This document shows, piece by piece, positions 6,209 to 18,000 of a stretch of 20,691 nucleotides of DNA (position 1 is the stretch's first letter; every line of letters starts with the position of its first letter). Origin of the DNA: an uncultured Collinsella sp. GTDB taxonomy: Bacteria > Actinomycetota > Coriobacteriia > Coriobacteriales > Coriobacteriaceae. The stretch is from NCBI GenBank assembly GCA_947001705.1, contig CAMQHT010000041.1:1-20691 (forward strand), read 5' to 3'. The notes beneath the pieces are model-generated. The model was not told the origin of the DNA. It did no database searches and was given only the letters and a program-made list of their open reading frames with translations. The translations under genes were made by a program, and so were the position numbers.

Positions 6209-7264
6209 ATGAGTGGCATGGACCGACATAGCGAGCTCCAGCAGCACAAGACGGCGGCCGAGTACCGCCAAGCTGCCGACGAGCACGCGCGGACCCTCAA
6301 GGATTTCTGGAAGGATTTCCTGGTGAGCGGTCTGTTTGTGCTGGCCGCCATCGTTGCCATCTTTGCATGCCTGGCCTGGTTTGCCGCGAATAACCGAGTG
6401 AGCGCCACGGGGAGCACGATCGGGGCGAAGGGTCCGCGGTTTGTGCTCTCGGGAACGCAGGGCGGCACGGCGGGCAAGTACGACGCCCAGGACAACTACG
6501 CGTCGGACAGTACAAGCCTTGCCGTGAACAATCTTTTCAACCTCAATAACATGAGTGCCGATGGCAGTCTCTCTCCGGGGTCGGCTGGTCAGCTCCAGCT
6601 CAACGTCAAGCCGCTCTGCAACGATCTGCACGATATCACGGTGGAGATGACCTGGGAGATTTCCGTCCAGACGAGTGCTGTCGGCATGGGCTCCGCTGCG
6701 GATGCATCGAAAAACGAAGAGATCATCAACTCGCTTAAAGATTTGGTGCGCGGTCATATCCTGGTTTTTCAGGGCAAAGACACCTCTGGCTTTTACTCCA
6801 ATCCGCTGGTCCCCACGACAACCACGGTGACCCAGGACGGAGCCAGCGTTACCGTCATCACGCAGAGCTTTACCATTCCGGCGTCGGACTTTTGCCCTGC
6901 GGACTCAAATAGCACGACCAAAACCGTACCCAAAACCCTCTACTGGATTTGGCCGGAGCAGTTTAAGAGCTACGTTCGCACGGGCAACGCCGGCTACGGT
7001 GGCAACCTTTTTGCGAGCACGGACCCCGCCGCGGGATACGCAGCCCTCGTCGGCGACATCAACAATAACCACGCGCGCTATTTCCGCGCCGATAGCACGA
7101 GCGTGCCAGGTCAGGCGCCTAGCGCGGTTCCGCCTGTCGGAGCCGGCATGTCCTCTGCGGATGTGGAAACCTGCGCCAGCTACTACAACAACGCCGACGA
7201 GATTATCGGCAAGAACGTCAAGTACATTCGCGTGCGCTTCACCGCCAAGGAGGCGGATAAATAA
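6209..7264 (+). CDS. Single-pass membrane protein with large extracytoplasmic beta domain (surface operon, gene 1)
   Basis: From ATG 6209 the protein has 351 aa: a charged, probably helical cytoplasmic segment (1-37), a transmembrane helix at about 38-58 (LVSGLFVLAAIVAIFACLAW), then FAANNRVSATG and an extracytoplasmic domain rich in Thr, Ser and Asn. WFAxNNRVSATG after the membrane helix, and the C-terminal pattern YWIWPEQF ... YYNNADEIIGKNVKYIRVRF, resemble small secreted or membrane proteins of gut Firmicutes related to TasA/camelysin; this is from memory and unproven. Three cysteines lie outside the membrane (PLCND, DFCPA, ETCAS). The start is uncertain: ATG 6176 has GGAAAGG touching it, ATG 6218 is also possible, and an in-frame reading back to TTG 6059 is AT-rich with poor codon bias and contains the putative promoter. 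The stop codon touches the next start, indicating translational coupling. Confidence 0.75.
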   Translation: MSGMDRHSELQQHKTAAEYRQAADEHARTLKDFWKDFLVSGLFVLAAIVAIFACLAWFAANNRVSATGSTIGAKGPRFVLSGTQGGTAGKYDAQDNYASDSTSLAVNNLFNLNNMSADGSLSPGSAGQLQLNVKPLCNDLHDITVEMTWEISVQTSAVGMGSAADASKNEEIINSLKDLVRGHILVFQGKDTSGFYSNPLVPTTTTVTQDGASVTVITQSFTIPASDFCPADSNSTTKTVPKTLYWIWPEQFKSYVRTGNAGYGGNLFASTDPAAGYAALVGDINNNHARYFRADSTSVPGQAPSAVPPVGAGMSSADVETCASYYNNADEIIGKNVKYIRVRFTAKEADK

Positions 7265-8080
7265 ATGGACGAGCAGCTTAATGCCCGCGAGCAGGGCGAT
7301 ATCAAACACAACGAAGGAGCGGCAAACCCCGGCGGCAACGGGTTCGGCTCGCACGGCGAAGCGCGTCCGGCTGGCCGCATCGAGCGCATCAAGGCTTGGG
7401 TGAGCGACCACCGTCGCGAATCCCTGGCCATCATGGGTCTGGTGGCCGTGCTTCTCGTGTTGCTGGGATTGACGCTCGGATGGTTTGTCGATGCCAATCG
7501 CGGCTCCACCGTCGGCAAGATCAAGGAGCCGGCAGAGCTCAAGGTGCTGGGCCCCAACGCTACGGCAACAGAGCAGATCGACCTGAGCTACAACCCCGAA
7601 TACGGCGATACCAAGACTGGCAGCACGGTGACGCTCAAGCGCCCGTTTTGCGTGCAGACGGGCGGCGACGGGTTTGAGCTGCAGCTTGCGAATACGACCA
7701 ACATTACGGGTCTCACTATCGAGCTGTATAAAGCTGAGGATACGGGCCCAGGTGATGCTCACGATGTGAGCGGCACTGCGGGCGGCAAGCCCTATAGCTG
7801 GAAAATGTATGAAACGGATCTGCTGAAGAGCTTCACGCCCATCGAAGACCCGGGCGAGGGCGCAAGCGACCCTACATTCAAGGACTATCAAAACGTCCAG
7901 CGCAACGCGCGCCCGCTCTACCGATACAAGAAATTCGGCAAAAGCGAACTCAACGCCAAGACGCTCGACGGCTCGACTGGCAATGACACGCTCAACTTTA
8001 TCATCAAGCTTTCGTGGGACGAGAGCACCAAAGAGACCGACGTGATCTACCTGATCGCGCGCAACACGAGCGGTAAGTAG
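7265..8080 (+). CDS. Single-pass membrane protein with extracytoplasmic beta domain (surface operon, gene 2)
   Basis: A 271-aa protein with the same plan as the gene before it: hydrophilic cytoplasmic part (1-52, with the basic stretch GRIERIKAWVSDHRRES), transmembrane helix at about 54-73 (LAIMGLVAVLLVLLGLTLGW), then FVDANRGSTVGKIKEPAELKVLGP and a beta-rich outer domain with one cysteine (RPFCVQTGGDG). It ends FIIKLSWDESTKETDVIYL followed by IARNTSGK. WF after the helix, and a TVGKIKEP segment followed by beta strands, recall the SipW-dependent TasA/CalY-like proteins, but cleavage here is not shown. ATG 7265 follows the previous stop directly; AAGGAGG at 7247-7253 lies in the end of the upstream gene, 11 bases away. 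I do not recognise a named family; a structural subunit or anchor for the giant protein is inferred from position. Confidence 0.82.
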   Translation: MDEQLNAREQGDIKHNEGAANPGGNGFGSHGEARPAGRIERIKAWVSDHRRESLAIMGLVAVLLVLLGLTLGWFVDANRGSTVGKIKEPAELKVLGPNATATEQIDLSYNPEYGDTKTGSTVTLKRPFCVQTGGDGFELQLANTTNITGLTIELYKAEDTGPGDAHDVSGTAGGKPYSWKMYETDLLKSFTPIEDPGEGASDPTFKDYQNVQRNARPLYRYKKFGKSELNAKTLDGSTGNDTLNFIIKLSWDESTKETDVIYLIARNTSGK

Positions 8081-8089
8081 GAGAGGGGG
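8080..8089 (+). promoter_or_regulatory. Strong ribosome binding site of surface operon gene 3
   Basis: GGAGAGGGGG begins at the last base of the upstream stop codon and ends five bases before the ATG at 8095. It fixes the start and ties the two genes into one operon. Confidence 0.7.
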
Positions 8090-8094
8090 CGCAC

Positions 8095-9039
8095 ATGGAG
8101 AAGCAAGAGAAGCAGCAGGATGCCGAGTGCGAGCAGCTGGTAAAAAGCAAAAGCCTCGTCAAGAATAAGCTGGTTGTGGCGGCAATCGCGCTTGTTTGTG
8201 CCGTGGCGCTCGTGGCGGGTGGCTACTTTACCTATTCCGCCTACATCGCCAACGGATTTCTTAAGTCCGTCGCCGCGACAGGCACCGCTCAGAGCCTGTT
8301 TGCGAGCGACCTGCTCACGGGCTACATGAGTACGCCTAGCAGCGACGAGCTCGACCGTGCCCAGCGCTCCGTTACGGTGTATCCCAGCAGCGGGCAGTGC
8401 AACTTTACCTTTAGCATCTACAACTACTTGCTGAGCAACAGCAACTTCTGCAACGACAAAAACGTGACGTACACCTTGACGGTCGAGGGGCATGGGCTCG
8501 ATGGCGCCACGTGGAGCTATGAACCCCAGCCCGGTAGCAGCGTCACGCTTCCGGAGAATCAGCCCACCAAGAAGGACTACACCGTGACCTTCCCCGAGGG
8601 TAAGTTGGGACAAGCATACTTTGTGATTAAGGCCACGGTCGTATCGGAGCAGAGCCCCGGCACCGAGCTAGCCTGTCTGGCGGCGAAAGTCGTGCCGTCA
8701 AAGAAGGCCGAGGTCAAGACCGCTGCGGTTGAGGGCGCGCTTGTTGATGAGGCTGGCAAGTTTGCTGATTACGCTGCGTACAACTACCGCGTGACGGTTA
8801 CGGGCGCACCGGCAAGCGTCACGCTCACGTGGGGGGAGAACGTGGAGATCGACCGGTTCTTCGAGATCAACCATGGAGCGACGGTGAATGTTGAAAAACG
8901 CACGGCTACGTTCACCATGGAGCCGGGTTCGATGGTCGTCAACTTTTACCGAGCGGACGGCAAAACGCCCGATGGCTGGAACAAACTGGGTATTAGGGTG
9001 AGCGGAACTACCCAAACAGACACGACGAAGACTCAATAA
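8095..9039 (+). CDS. Single-pass membrane protein with extracytoplasmic beta domain (surface operon, gene 3)
   Basis: A 314-aa protein: lysine- and glutamate-rich cytoplasmic tail (1-24), transmembrane helix at about 25-47 (KLVVAAIALVCAVALVAGGY), then an outer part. The outer part contains GQCNFTFSIYNYLLSNSNFC (two cysteines 17 residues apart, possibly bridged), a segment ending ELACLAAKVVPS, and a C-terminal domain with YNYRVTVTGAPASVTLTWG and EIDRFFEIN. The last residues are Thr-rich and polar (GTTQTDTTKTQ), without an anchor or sorting signal. It resembles its two neighbours in plan but not clearly in sequence. The start is fixed by the strong ribosome site. It precedes the giant gene by 40 bp containing a small attenuator-like hairpin. 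A role in export, assembly or surface attachment of the giant protein is inferred only from the operon. Confidence 0.82.
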   Translation: MEKQEKQQDAECEQLVKSKSLVKNKLVVAAIALVCAVALVAGGYFTYSAYIANGFLKSVAATGTAQSLFASDLLTGYMSTPSSDELDRAQRSVTVYPSSGQCNFTFSIYNYLLSNSNFCNDKNVTYTLTVEGHGLDGATWSYEPQPGSSVTLPENQPTKKDYTVTFPEGKLGQAYFVIKATVVSEQSPGTELACLAAKVVPSKKAEVKTAAVEGALVDEAGKFADYAAYNYRVTVTGAPASVTLTWGENVEIDRFFEINHGATVNVEKRTATFTMEPGSMVVNFYRADGKTPDGWNKLGIRVSGTTQTDTTKTQ

Positions 9040-9058
9040 CTCTGGAAGCAGAGTTTTT
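9038..9058 (+). terminator. Small attenuator-like hairpin before the giant gene
   Basis: AACTCT (9038-9043), loop GGAAGC, AGAGTT (9050-9055), then T to 9058. The stem is only 6 bp and overlaps the stop codon of the upstream gene, so partial termination is likelier than a full stop. It could set a ratio between the small membrane proteins and the giant protein. Confidence 0.5.
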
Positions 9059-9079
9059 AGGATAAGAGGTACGGAATCG

Positions 9080-12000
9080 ATGAGAACGGCAAAGCGCATA
9101 CTCGCAGAGTTCATGACGGTGGTCATGGTGCTCCAGGCATGCTCGCCCACGGTGGCCGCCGTGGCGGCCGGCTGGCAGAACATCTCGAGCGAGATTGCCA
9201 CCGCGGCTGCGGAGGCATCGGACACTGCCGAGAGCGGCGAGACCAACGGCGACGCCGCGAATGGGTCTGGGGCGAGTGATGCTGGTGCAGCAGGTGACGG
9301 TGCCCAGGATGGTGCCGCGAAGGACGACGCCGCAACGGGCGATACTTCCGATAGTGCCACGGGTTCCGATTCTACGGGCGATCAGACGGAGGGCGACGAT
9401 GCGGCAGGGGATGCTGCCGCTGATGATGTCGAGCAAGATGCCGATGCCGCGGTTTCGGAAGACGCTGAGGCCCAGGCCGATGCGTCGATTACAAATCTCG
9501 ATGAGCTTGTCGAGCTGCTCAAGGCGAACGGCGCGGAAAACATCGTACGCAAAGACGACAGGAGCGGAATCCGAAGCCTTGATGTCAAGTCGTCGGAGGC
9601 GTTCGCCGTCCTGTCTAACGCCGACGCTTCGCTTTACTATGATGCGCAGATCAAGGTTATCATCACGGGCGATGCGAAGCTCACCGAGTCGGCTAATAAC
9701 GGCATGTCTTTCCAGGGTCTTGGCAGTGATGAATGTCCGTTTGAAGGCAGGATCTATAGGGACGTTGATAGTCCCGTCGAGCTTACGACTGATCGGACGG
9801 TTTTTAATAACCTCAAGCTGTCTGACCAAAACAAAACGGTCAGGATAAAGTGGGTAGGCGCGACTAGCTATAGCGCACCGATGATCGCTTCGAAGGTCAG
9901 CGGTGCGGAAAACGGCGAAGAGAGCAAGACACTCATCGCGTCGGTTGACATCGTGGAACCCGTGAACGTTGATGTGAAGGATGCGACTTCCGCCTTGACG
10001 GCACCCCTCCTGGGTGCGACGACGGGCGACCTTGCTGCGAACGTTACCTATAGCCTCACCGATTCTCGAAAGAATCTCAACGCGAATGCGACGGGCAACA
10101 TTGGCTTGATTGCCAACACGGTCGAGAGCGGGAGCTTGACGGTTGGGTCCGTCACGTTCCCCAACGATCTGACCTCAGGCGGAGCCGTCAAAACGAGCTC
10201 TGGCAACGCTGGCCTGCTCGTAGGCGAAGTCAAGGACGGTGCGACCCTGAGCATTGGCACTCTGGCAAACGTTCCCACCGCCACCGTCCAGTCTACGAAC
10301 GGCTCCGCCGGTGGCGTTGTAGGACTCGTTGGCTCGAGCACGGGTGCCATGGTCAACGTCGCGAAAGCTCTCGACCTACACGCGCTCACCGTCAAGGGCA
10401 CAACTGCCAGCGGCGGTTTTATTGGTAAAGCGACCGTGCTCACACTGGGCGCGGATAATAAGCAGATTGGGTGTCCTCTAAATATTGGCGACGAGAACAG
10501 CGCTTGCTCTGGTGGCGTTATCGGCGACGTGAGCTTTGCGCAAGGATTTGCCGTTACGTCCAATATGTTCGACCTGGGCGACCTTGTGACTCTTGGTGCG
10601 TCGCAGCGCGCCGGCGCTCTTTTTGGCATGGCCGATATCTCTAATGGAGACATCGTGGTGCAAGGCGGGACGTATAAGAGCAAACTCGCCTTACCAGAAG
10701 ATGTTAGTGTCAACGGCAGCTACGGCGGCCTTGTCGGCAAGGTGTTCGCGACGAAAACGGACGACGACGGCGCTTTGCGCGCCTTTGTTGTTGAAAAGGA
10801 TGCAGATAATAAGAATACGTGCTCAATTGAGTTTGACCTTGCGAGCAAGTTGTCCGACGCAGGCGGTGTTGTTGGCTATGTTGGCGATAGCGCAAATCCT
10901 AACTCGCAGCCCGTTGCCGTTGTCTTCAACGGCGTGACGGTTGCGTGCAAGGGAGATGCTTCGGCGCGAACGGGTACCGGAAAGTTCGGTGGCGCCGTGG
11001 GCGTTGTCGATACGCGCAATGTCCTTGACGTGCGAGATTTCAAACTTACAAGCGACAATCCTATCGGTAAGGCGCAAAGCAACCGTGCCGCGGGAATTGC
11101 GGGATCCGCGTGGAATGCTGTAATCAAATTCAGCGGCATCACGGATCTGTCGGGCGCAAGTTTTGCCGAGAACGCCACGACGGGTCAGCTCGTATACGAG
11201 AACCACAACGCGCTGATCTTCGCTGCCGGCAATGGCTCTAATGGTGATCTGGGAGACAAGGGCGCTGCGGTCTGGACCTTCAAGCGTAGCAACTCAGCCT
11301 CAAAGACGGACGACATCGCGACCTACGGTGAAGTTGTTCGTCTGGGCGGCGACTTCATTAAGCTTGATGTGGACACTCATAAGTTGACCTTGCCGGATTC
11401 GCTGACGGCAGCTAACGGTGCCTACGCCCTAACCACAGCTGAGGATTTCGCCAAGCTTGCGATTACCTGGCAAACCAACGGCTACTACTCGATGGTTGAC
11501 GGCGTTACCGAAAACAACCTTAACGGCTTGCAGTCCTCGACCATTACGGTGAACGGCACTATTGATCTCAAGGGCACGGGCCTGACGGGTTTCACGCAGG
11601 ATCGTGCAGACGGCTCGCAAGTTTTCTCGGGAACGTTGAACGGTGGCGGCACAATCAATCTTGCCGTCGGCGAGGCGTACGGCAAGCGTGGTGAAGACGT
11701 GCTCGACGGCAATAACACGAGCAACGGCAACGGCAAAATCTACCGCCACGGCCGCTTGGGCTTGTTCGCGGCCGTCAACGGTGCAACCATCTCCAACGTC
11801 ACAATCGCTGGCTCCATGAAGTTCGATAACGGTTCGGCTATCGATGCCGGGTCGCTTGCGTGTGCCATCGTCGGCAACCTGTCATTGTCTGGCGTAACGT
11901 GCAAAACGAATATCGCGTGCGATGATACGTTTGCCAATGACGTGAACATTGGCGGTATTGCGGGCAGCGTGCTGGCGGCTTCTACGGTTGCGTTTAAGGA

Positions 12001-15000
12001 TAACAGCAAGGCTCAAGCGACCATCGCTGCAACTAAAACGCTTAACGGCAATAGTCGCATTGGCGGCGCCATTGGTTATGCGGGCGATTATGGCTCGTCA
12101 TTCAATGTTGCGGGCCTCGAAGTCGCCGGATCAATCGAAACTGGCGATTGCGCCGGCGGCAAGATTGCCCAAGTCGGTGGTCTTATCGGCTGCATCGCAC
12201 AGAGTACCTACAATGCAGGGACAATAGCCAACTCAGCTGATAAGTACGTGAACATTTCGGGCCTTTCGTTCAATTCATTCGAAATGAAAGTCGGCAGGAA
12301 CGGCGATAAGCTCAATGGCACGGGTGGTTTCTTGGGTTATAGCTGGGGCAACGCGGTCGTAACTATCGGAGATGAGAGCATTAACAAGAATGAAAACTCT
12401 TATGCTCTGAAAACGACCAACGCTTCTATAACCGCGACTGCGGATGATTCCAAGGAACTCGGTGGTCTTGTATACGCCGCGAGCGGCCACTGGATTATCA
12501 ACAACTATGCCATCGATCTCTCGGGCACAACCATTAATGCGGGCGCCGCTCAGACGCTCGGCGTTCTAGTTTGCCGCGGCTGCAAGGTGGATGATAAGAC
12601 GACATATGGCGTCGAGAGCTACCTAGGCCTGTACTTGGAGGACAGGGCTTATTGGGATACCGCCTATAGGGTGCCCACCGGCGAGGGGGCCATCGTTGCG
12701 TCGGGCGTAACGTCCTTCGATGAATGGGTTGGCAGCGGTGTAAAACCAAACAACGGCAGCAAGCTCATGGACGCCGACTGGAACACGGTCGTTTCGCTAC
12801 ACACACAGAAAAACAAGCTGGACATGGACGGCGATTCCACAAAAGACAACAGCTACCATAATCGCTCGTCTTTCGGTCGAAGCCAGAATACGAACGGCAA
12901 TACCCGCTACTTCTACAACCTCGACATAGTCTCTAAGAATTGTGAAGGCGGCTTTAGTGGCAGTCAAATCGATACAGCGGAAAAGCTGCTCTTATGGTCT
13001 GCTTACCGTTATGCTCCCGAAGGTATTCGTTCGACAATCGTTCCCAATGGCACGACAGGGCTCGATGATTCCATAACCATAACGGGTACAATCGATTTGG
13101 CCGGCTACAGCTATTATCCAACTCAGCCGAGCGGAGAGGTGACGGTTGAGAATGCGACCATTACCTTCTGTTACTCCAAGATCAAGGCCGAGCAGAATGG
13201 CAACAAGCTAAATTCCGATGCTACCCAGCACGAGAACATGCACTGCGGTCTTTTTCGAACGGTGGCAAACGGCGATCTCACAGTAAAAAACGTCACTTTG
13301 CGTGGTACTGTTGGGCCCGTTATTAATGACGGAAAGAGCTCTGAAGACACTGATGGAGCAAGCGGAAGCTCTTCGGGCGCGCTCGTGTGCCGCTACGTGT
13401 ATGGGTCCAGCGACGGCAATGGCACCAAGATTAGAAAGATCTCAATTGATGGTCTTACGCTCAACAATCTGATTGTCGACGGCGCCAACAGCGCCACGGA
13501 TGCTAACGCCTATATGCCTCTGCTCATCAACGAGATGCAGAAGTACGTGAGCCTGAACGCGAAGAATATCAAGACTACTGGGTACACGAGTGACACCAAG
13601 GCGGCTACGTCGCTGTTCGGAAAGCTTGGTGTAGGCAGTGAGGCCGATCAGGTGACGGCAAAGTTTGAGCAAATCAGCTTGCCCAGCCAAAAGAACAAAA
13701 CGATCTTCACCCATGCGAGCCTGCTGGAGAGTTTTGGCTACGGAAGCACGAGCACGGGCTCTGCGGACTACACCTTTACTAAGGCCGATGCCGATGCCGA
13801 TGCAGGCAAGGTGACATACGGATCTGAGATTGATGGGAGTACGGAGTACCCGGGCAAGCAGCTTTGGTATTACGACGAAGCGACGTATGGTGCCGTGAGC
13901 GGCTATGTGACGGTTGATGGTAAGAAGGACGGTGACGTCAGGCCTTGGTTTGGTGGCTATCTTCCTTATGTTTATAAGGGAAAGGCCACCGAGAGCGGCG
14001 TCCAATATCATGAAATTAAAGTCAACCAGCGCATTCCAAAGCTGGTAGAGGGATGCGGCACATATGGCGATCCGTATGCCGTTAAGGACGCGACTGAGAT
14101 GAACGCCATCGCCAACTACATCAACAACCAAACTGCGCTCGACGGTTGGGAGGTCACCATTGCCGTCAACCAGAGTACGCTCTGTACTCGCCGCAGCGAC
14201 AATAAAACCGACAATGAGGTTACGTACGTCTATAAGCAGGCGAAAGACACTGGGAAGAAGTGGGAAAAGAAGACCGGCGACACCACTGATCCTTCGGCCA
14301 CACTTTCCGACGAGATGATGCACCGCTATATCCAAAGCGCGTACTACAGTATTGAACCTACCGGGGGTAATACGATCACCCTCGACGGCGCATCGTTTGG
14401 CGGTTTTGGCAACAAAGCCAACCCGTTCCGTGGCGTCATCGTTGGCAACCCTAAAGGTGATAAAAAGGCAACCATCAAGATAGAGAATAACGAGGGTTCG
14501 CTTCGCGGCCTTATTCCCTATAGTTACGGCAGCGTGGTGCGCGATCTGAATATTCGCTATGTGAACGCGTCGGCGACTATTACTTATTCTGCCAAGGATG
14601 CCGACGGTGTTCCGACGTCGTTCTTCGGTGGCGTTATCGGCTGCATCCTTGGCGGCGATAACATTATCGACGGTGTGGCCGTGAATGGGACAACGCCCGA
14701 TAACTCCACAACCGGCTTTACGGTTGCTGGTGGCGGAACTAAGCCACATCTTGTTCCCATCGGCGGTTACGTTGGTGCCATTGCGGGCGGCGGTGTGATC
14801 TTCCGCAATATGTCAGGGACGTCTTGGCGCGCTGGAACCAGCGACAAGTCTCAGGGTCTTGGAACGGGCAACTTCCGGCAGTACGACAATCCCTACGTTG
14901 GTCGTATGATTGATGGCTATGCCTTTAGCGAGGGCTGCAAAGTCGAAAACGGTAACGCTAACTACAAGATCAACGAGCTCACAAACAAGGGAGCTGCCTG

Positions 15001-18000
15001 CGTCACTACCACGGGCACCGACAACAAGTATATCGGCACTGATGCCGAGGCACCCGTGACCACGGTGGAAAACGCCCAGGGCCTTTTGGTGCTCTCGGCC
15101 ATCATTAGCTCGGGTGCGGGTGCTGGAGCGGCACATACTGACTACGCTAATTATGGCGTGTTCCGCGGCTCCAAGGCGTACTGGGGCAGCGATAAGCAGG
15201 ACCCGGCGATAAACGGCTACCTGTTTGGCAACAAGGAATATGGTAAGGTGCGAAATGCCAGCTACGACTGCGTGGGCAAGCCTGCGAGCGCTTCCGGCGA
15301 TTTCGAAACCGCCAAAAACGATGACCAGAAGGCCCCGGGCAAACAGGGGTGGCACGGCCCGCTCAACCATGATGACGATGTAAATTCGCCCTACCTGGTG
15401 GCGTCCTACGCTGCCGACTACCAAACGGGCTACGTGTGCGCGTCGAAATCGATCGGCATGAGCCTGGAGTTCAAGGAAAATGCCACCTATGATATGACTG
15501 GCTACGGCACGGGATACGTGGGTCTCAGCGGCCGTTACTATTCCAATGCTTGCAGCTCGAACGAGGCGTCCACCGATCGCGACCGCATCACGCCGCACGT
15601 GGCAACGATCGACGGCAACGGGGCCACCATCACGGTGGGCACCAAAGATGCCACTTACGGCGTCGTCGAATATGCCGATGACGACTATAAGGTCTCGGGC
15701 GTGGGCGGCCTATTCAGCACCGTGATGTTCACCTCAACCAATGTGGGGCAGAGCGTCACCGCGAATGACGGCGCTCAGGTCAAAGACCTCACCTTTAGTA
15801 ACTGCAACGTATCGCTCACGTACAAAGACGCCAACGGTAGCATTGCCTCGGGACCGGCATCGAGCGACCTCATCGGCACCGGCCTTTTGGCGGGCGCAAC
15901 GGCCAACTACGACGGCAACACGCGTGGCGTCTACCGCAACGTACAGATGAAGAACTGCACCGTGTTGGGCGCAAAGAGCGTAGGAGGGCTTCTTGGCAGC
16001 TCGGGCCGTACCAGCCGAAGGACGGATAACGACGTGACCTATATGGTCAATTTCGGCTCCGGCACGCAGGCGCCCGCGAATCTCTGTGACTGCTCATACA
16101 CTGGCCTTAGCGTCACGGGCGAGAAGTACGTTGGCGGCTATGTGGGTGCGATCGCCTCGCCGTGCGGCGTGTGGACAACCGCGGCCACAGGGGTATACGA
16201 GAAGACTATTGGCAAAAACTCGACCATAACCGCCACGGGTACAACACCCTACGTGGGCGGCGTGTTCGGTTATACCTCCAGTAACGTATCGGTGAACACC
16301 AAAATTGGCATCACGGAAGCCGTCGCATCGAGCACGGCAGTCATCTCTGGGGTAAATGTACTCGCCACCGGGTCGAACACCGATAAGTACATGGGCGCCG
16401 GCGGTGTGGTCGGAAGCGCCTATAGAGGCGTTATTTCTATAAGCAACGTGCGCATTGATGCCGGAGGCGATGCCAAGAGCGCCATCATCGGCGATGCCAC
16501 CGGAACGAACAATAGCATCCGTAATGCGGGCGGCTTGATTGGCGAGGTCACGAGCAGTGGCAGCCCCAACACGTACTGGTTTGAGGACTGTAGCGTCGAG
16601 AATATCAACATTGCCGGCACCGACCAATGCTCGGGCGGACTTATCGGCTACTACTTCAGCAATGTGAACATAGCCTGCAACAATATCGCGATTGAGAGCG
16701 CCACGATCAAGGGCAGGTGGAGCGGCGGTCTACTTGGCGCGATTAACAGCGGTGCCGACGTCATCAACGTCACCAACACAAAGGTATCTAACACAACGTT
16801 TGGCGGAACCTCCAACGGCGGCATTGCGGGCGACGGACGCGGCCAGTTCCATCTGGTAAACGTGCTCATGGACAGCAATACCTACAAATTGGGCTCTAAG
16901 CAGGGCGTGCTCTTAGGCGAGGTTGACACAAACGGCTATAGCCTCTCCGCAGCGGGCGTGAACGTAAAGCTCGGCAACGGCAAGACCACGCGTGATCTGC
17001 CGCCGATGGTTTACACGACCAATGCGGCCGCCGTAAACATGAAGTCGTATATCGCGTTTGGTGACTATAACGACACACTGGAAGCACCTGACAAGGGGAT
17101 CACGCTCTACGGCGCGGACAATACCGCCACCACGGCAGCGAGCCCGTATGTGACCACGAGCCCCGTAAGCACGCTGGCGGCGCGTGCCTCCGACAACGAC
17201 ACCACCGATCGCTACCTGTTTGGCGACGGCGCCACCATCGACACCGCGGCGACCGTCCAGAGCGAGGCAGGCACCGGTGTTGCCGATCGCTACACCTACA
17301 CGAATATCGGCGGCATTAATGACAACGGCGCCTATCAAAATAAGTCGAGCTACGATGCCTCATCCGTGGCCAGTAAGTTCAATTCGAATAATGATACAAG
17401 CAGCAACCAAGCCACAGCGGATTTCCCCGTTTTGGTGATCTCTGGCAACGACAACACGACGGTCAAGAGCTATCTAAACATCGTCACGAACGGCGGCTTC
17501 TCCGATGCCTGCAGATTGAATAACGAGAATGGCACCAATCCGCACGTGACGGCCAAAGCAGAGGTTTTCCAACTCAAGGACGGTGTGTTCGTTAAAGACG
17601 GTGACGCGTCGAACAATCCCACGCTTCGCGTAGTGAACAATGGCAAGAACAATATGTCGTTTAGCCCAAGCTCCGATTGGGACAACGGCAAAGGTCGCTT
17701 TACGCTCCTGACCGTTACCTTTACCGAGGCGGGTCAGAGCTACAACGTTCAGGTGCCGATCATCGTTAAGCGCAAGCTCGAGATCGATTTCACTGCAACG
17801 TATGATTACGGCACTCAATTTAAAGAAAAAGACTACGCTAACCTTGGAAAAGATGCACACGTGCTTACGAGCTTTGGCGAGCCGATGACGGGTCTGCTTA
17901 CCTGGACATACAATTCTGCCAATGGGAAGGAAGTCGACTTTGGCTGGGACAGCTATATGGCTGCTGGCGGCTCGATGAAGGGGCTCGGCAAGAGTATCCT

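Noticed and set aside
6905..7891. Minus-strand open frame (328 codons) across two surface-operon genes
   Set aside because: It spans the junction of two coupled plus-strand genes with good ribosome sites and membrane helices; no recognisable protein features.
13784..13803. GCCGAT hexamer run in the giant gene (Asp-Ala repeat)
   Set aside because: Only about three copies and in frame; a six-base step cannot cause phase-variable frameshifting.
13442..14749. Minus-strand open frame (435 codons) inside the giant gene
   Set aside because: Antisense to a continuous coding region. No domain or ribosome site was seen, and similar antisense frames occur along the whole gene (for example 14813-15598 and 9008-9829).
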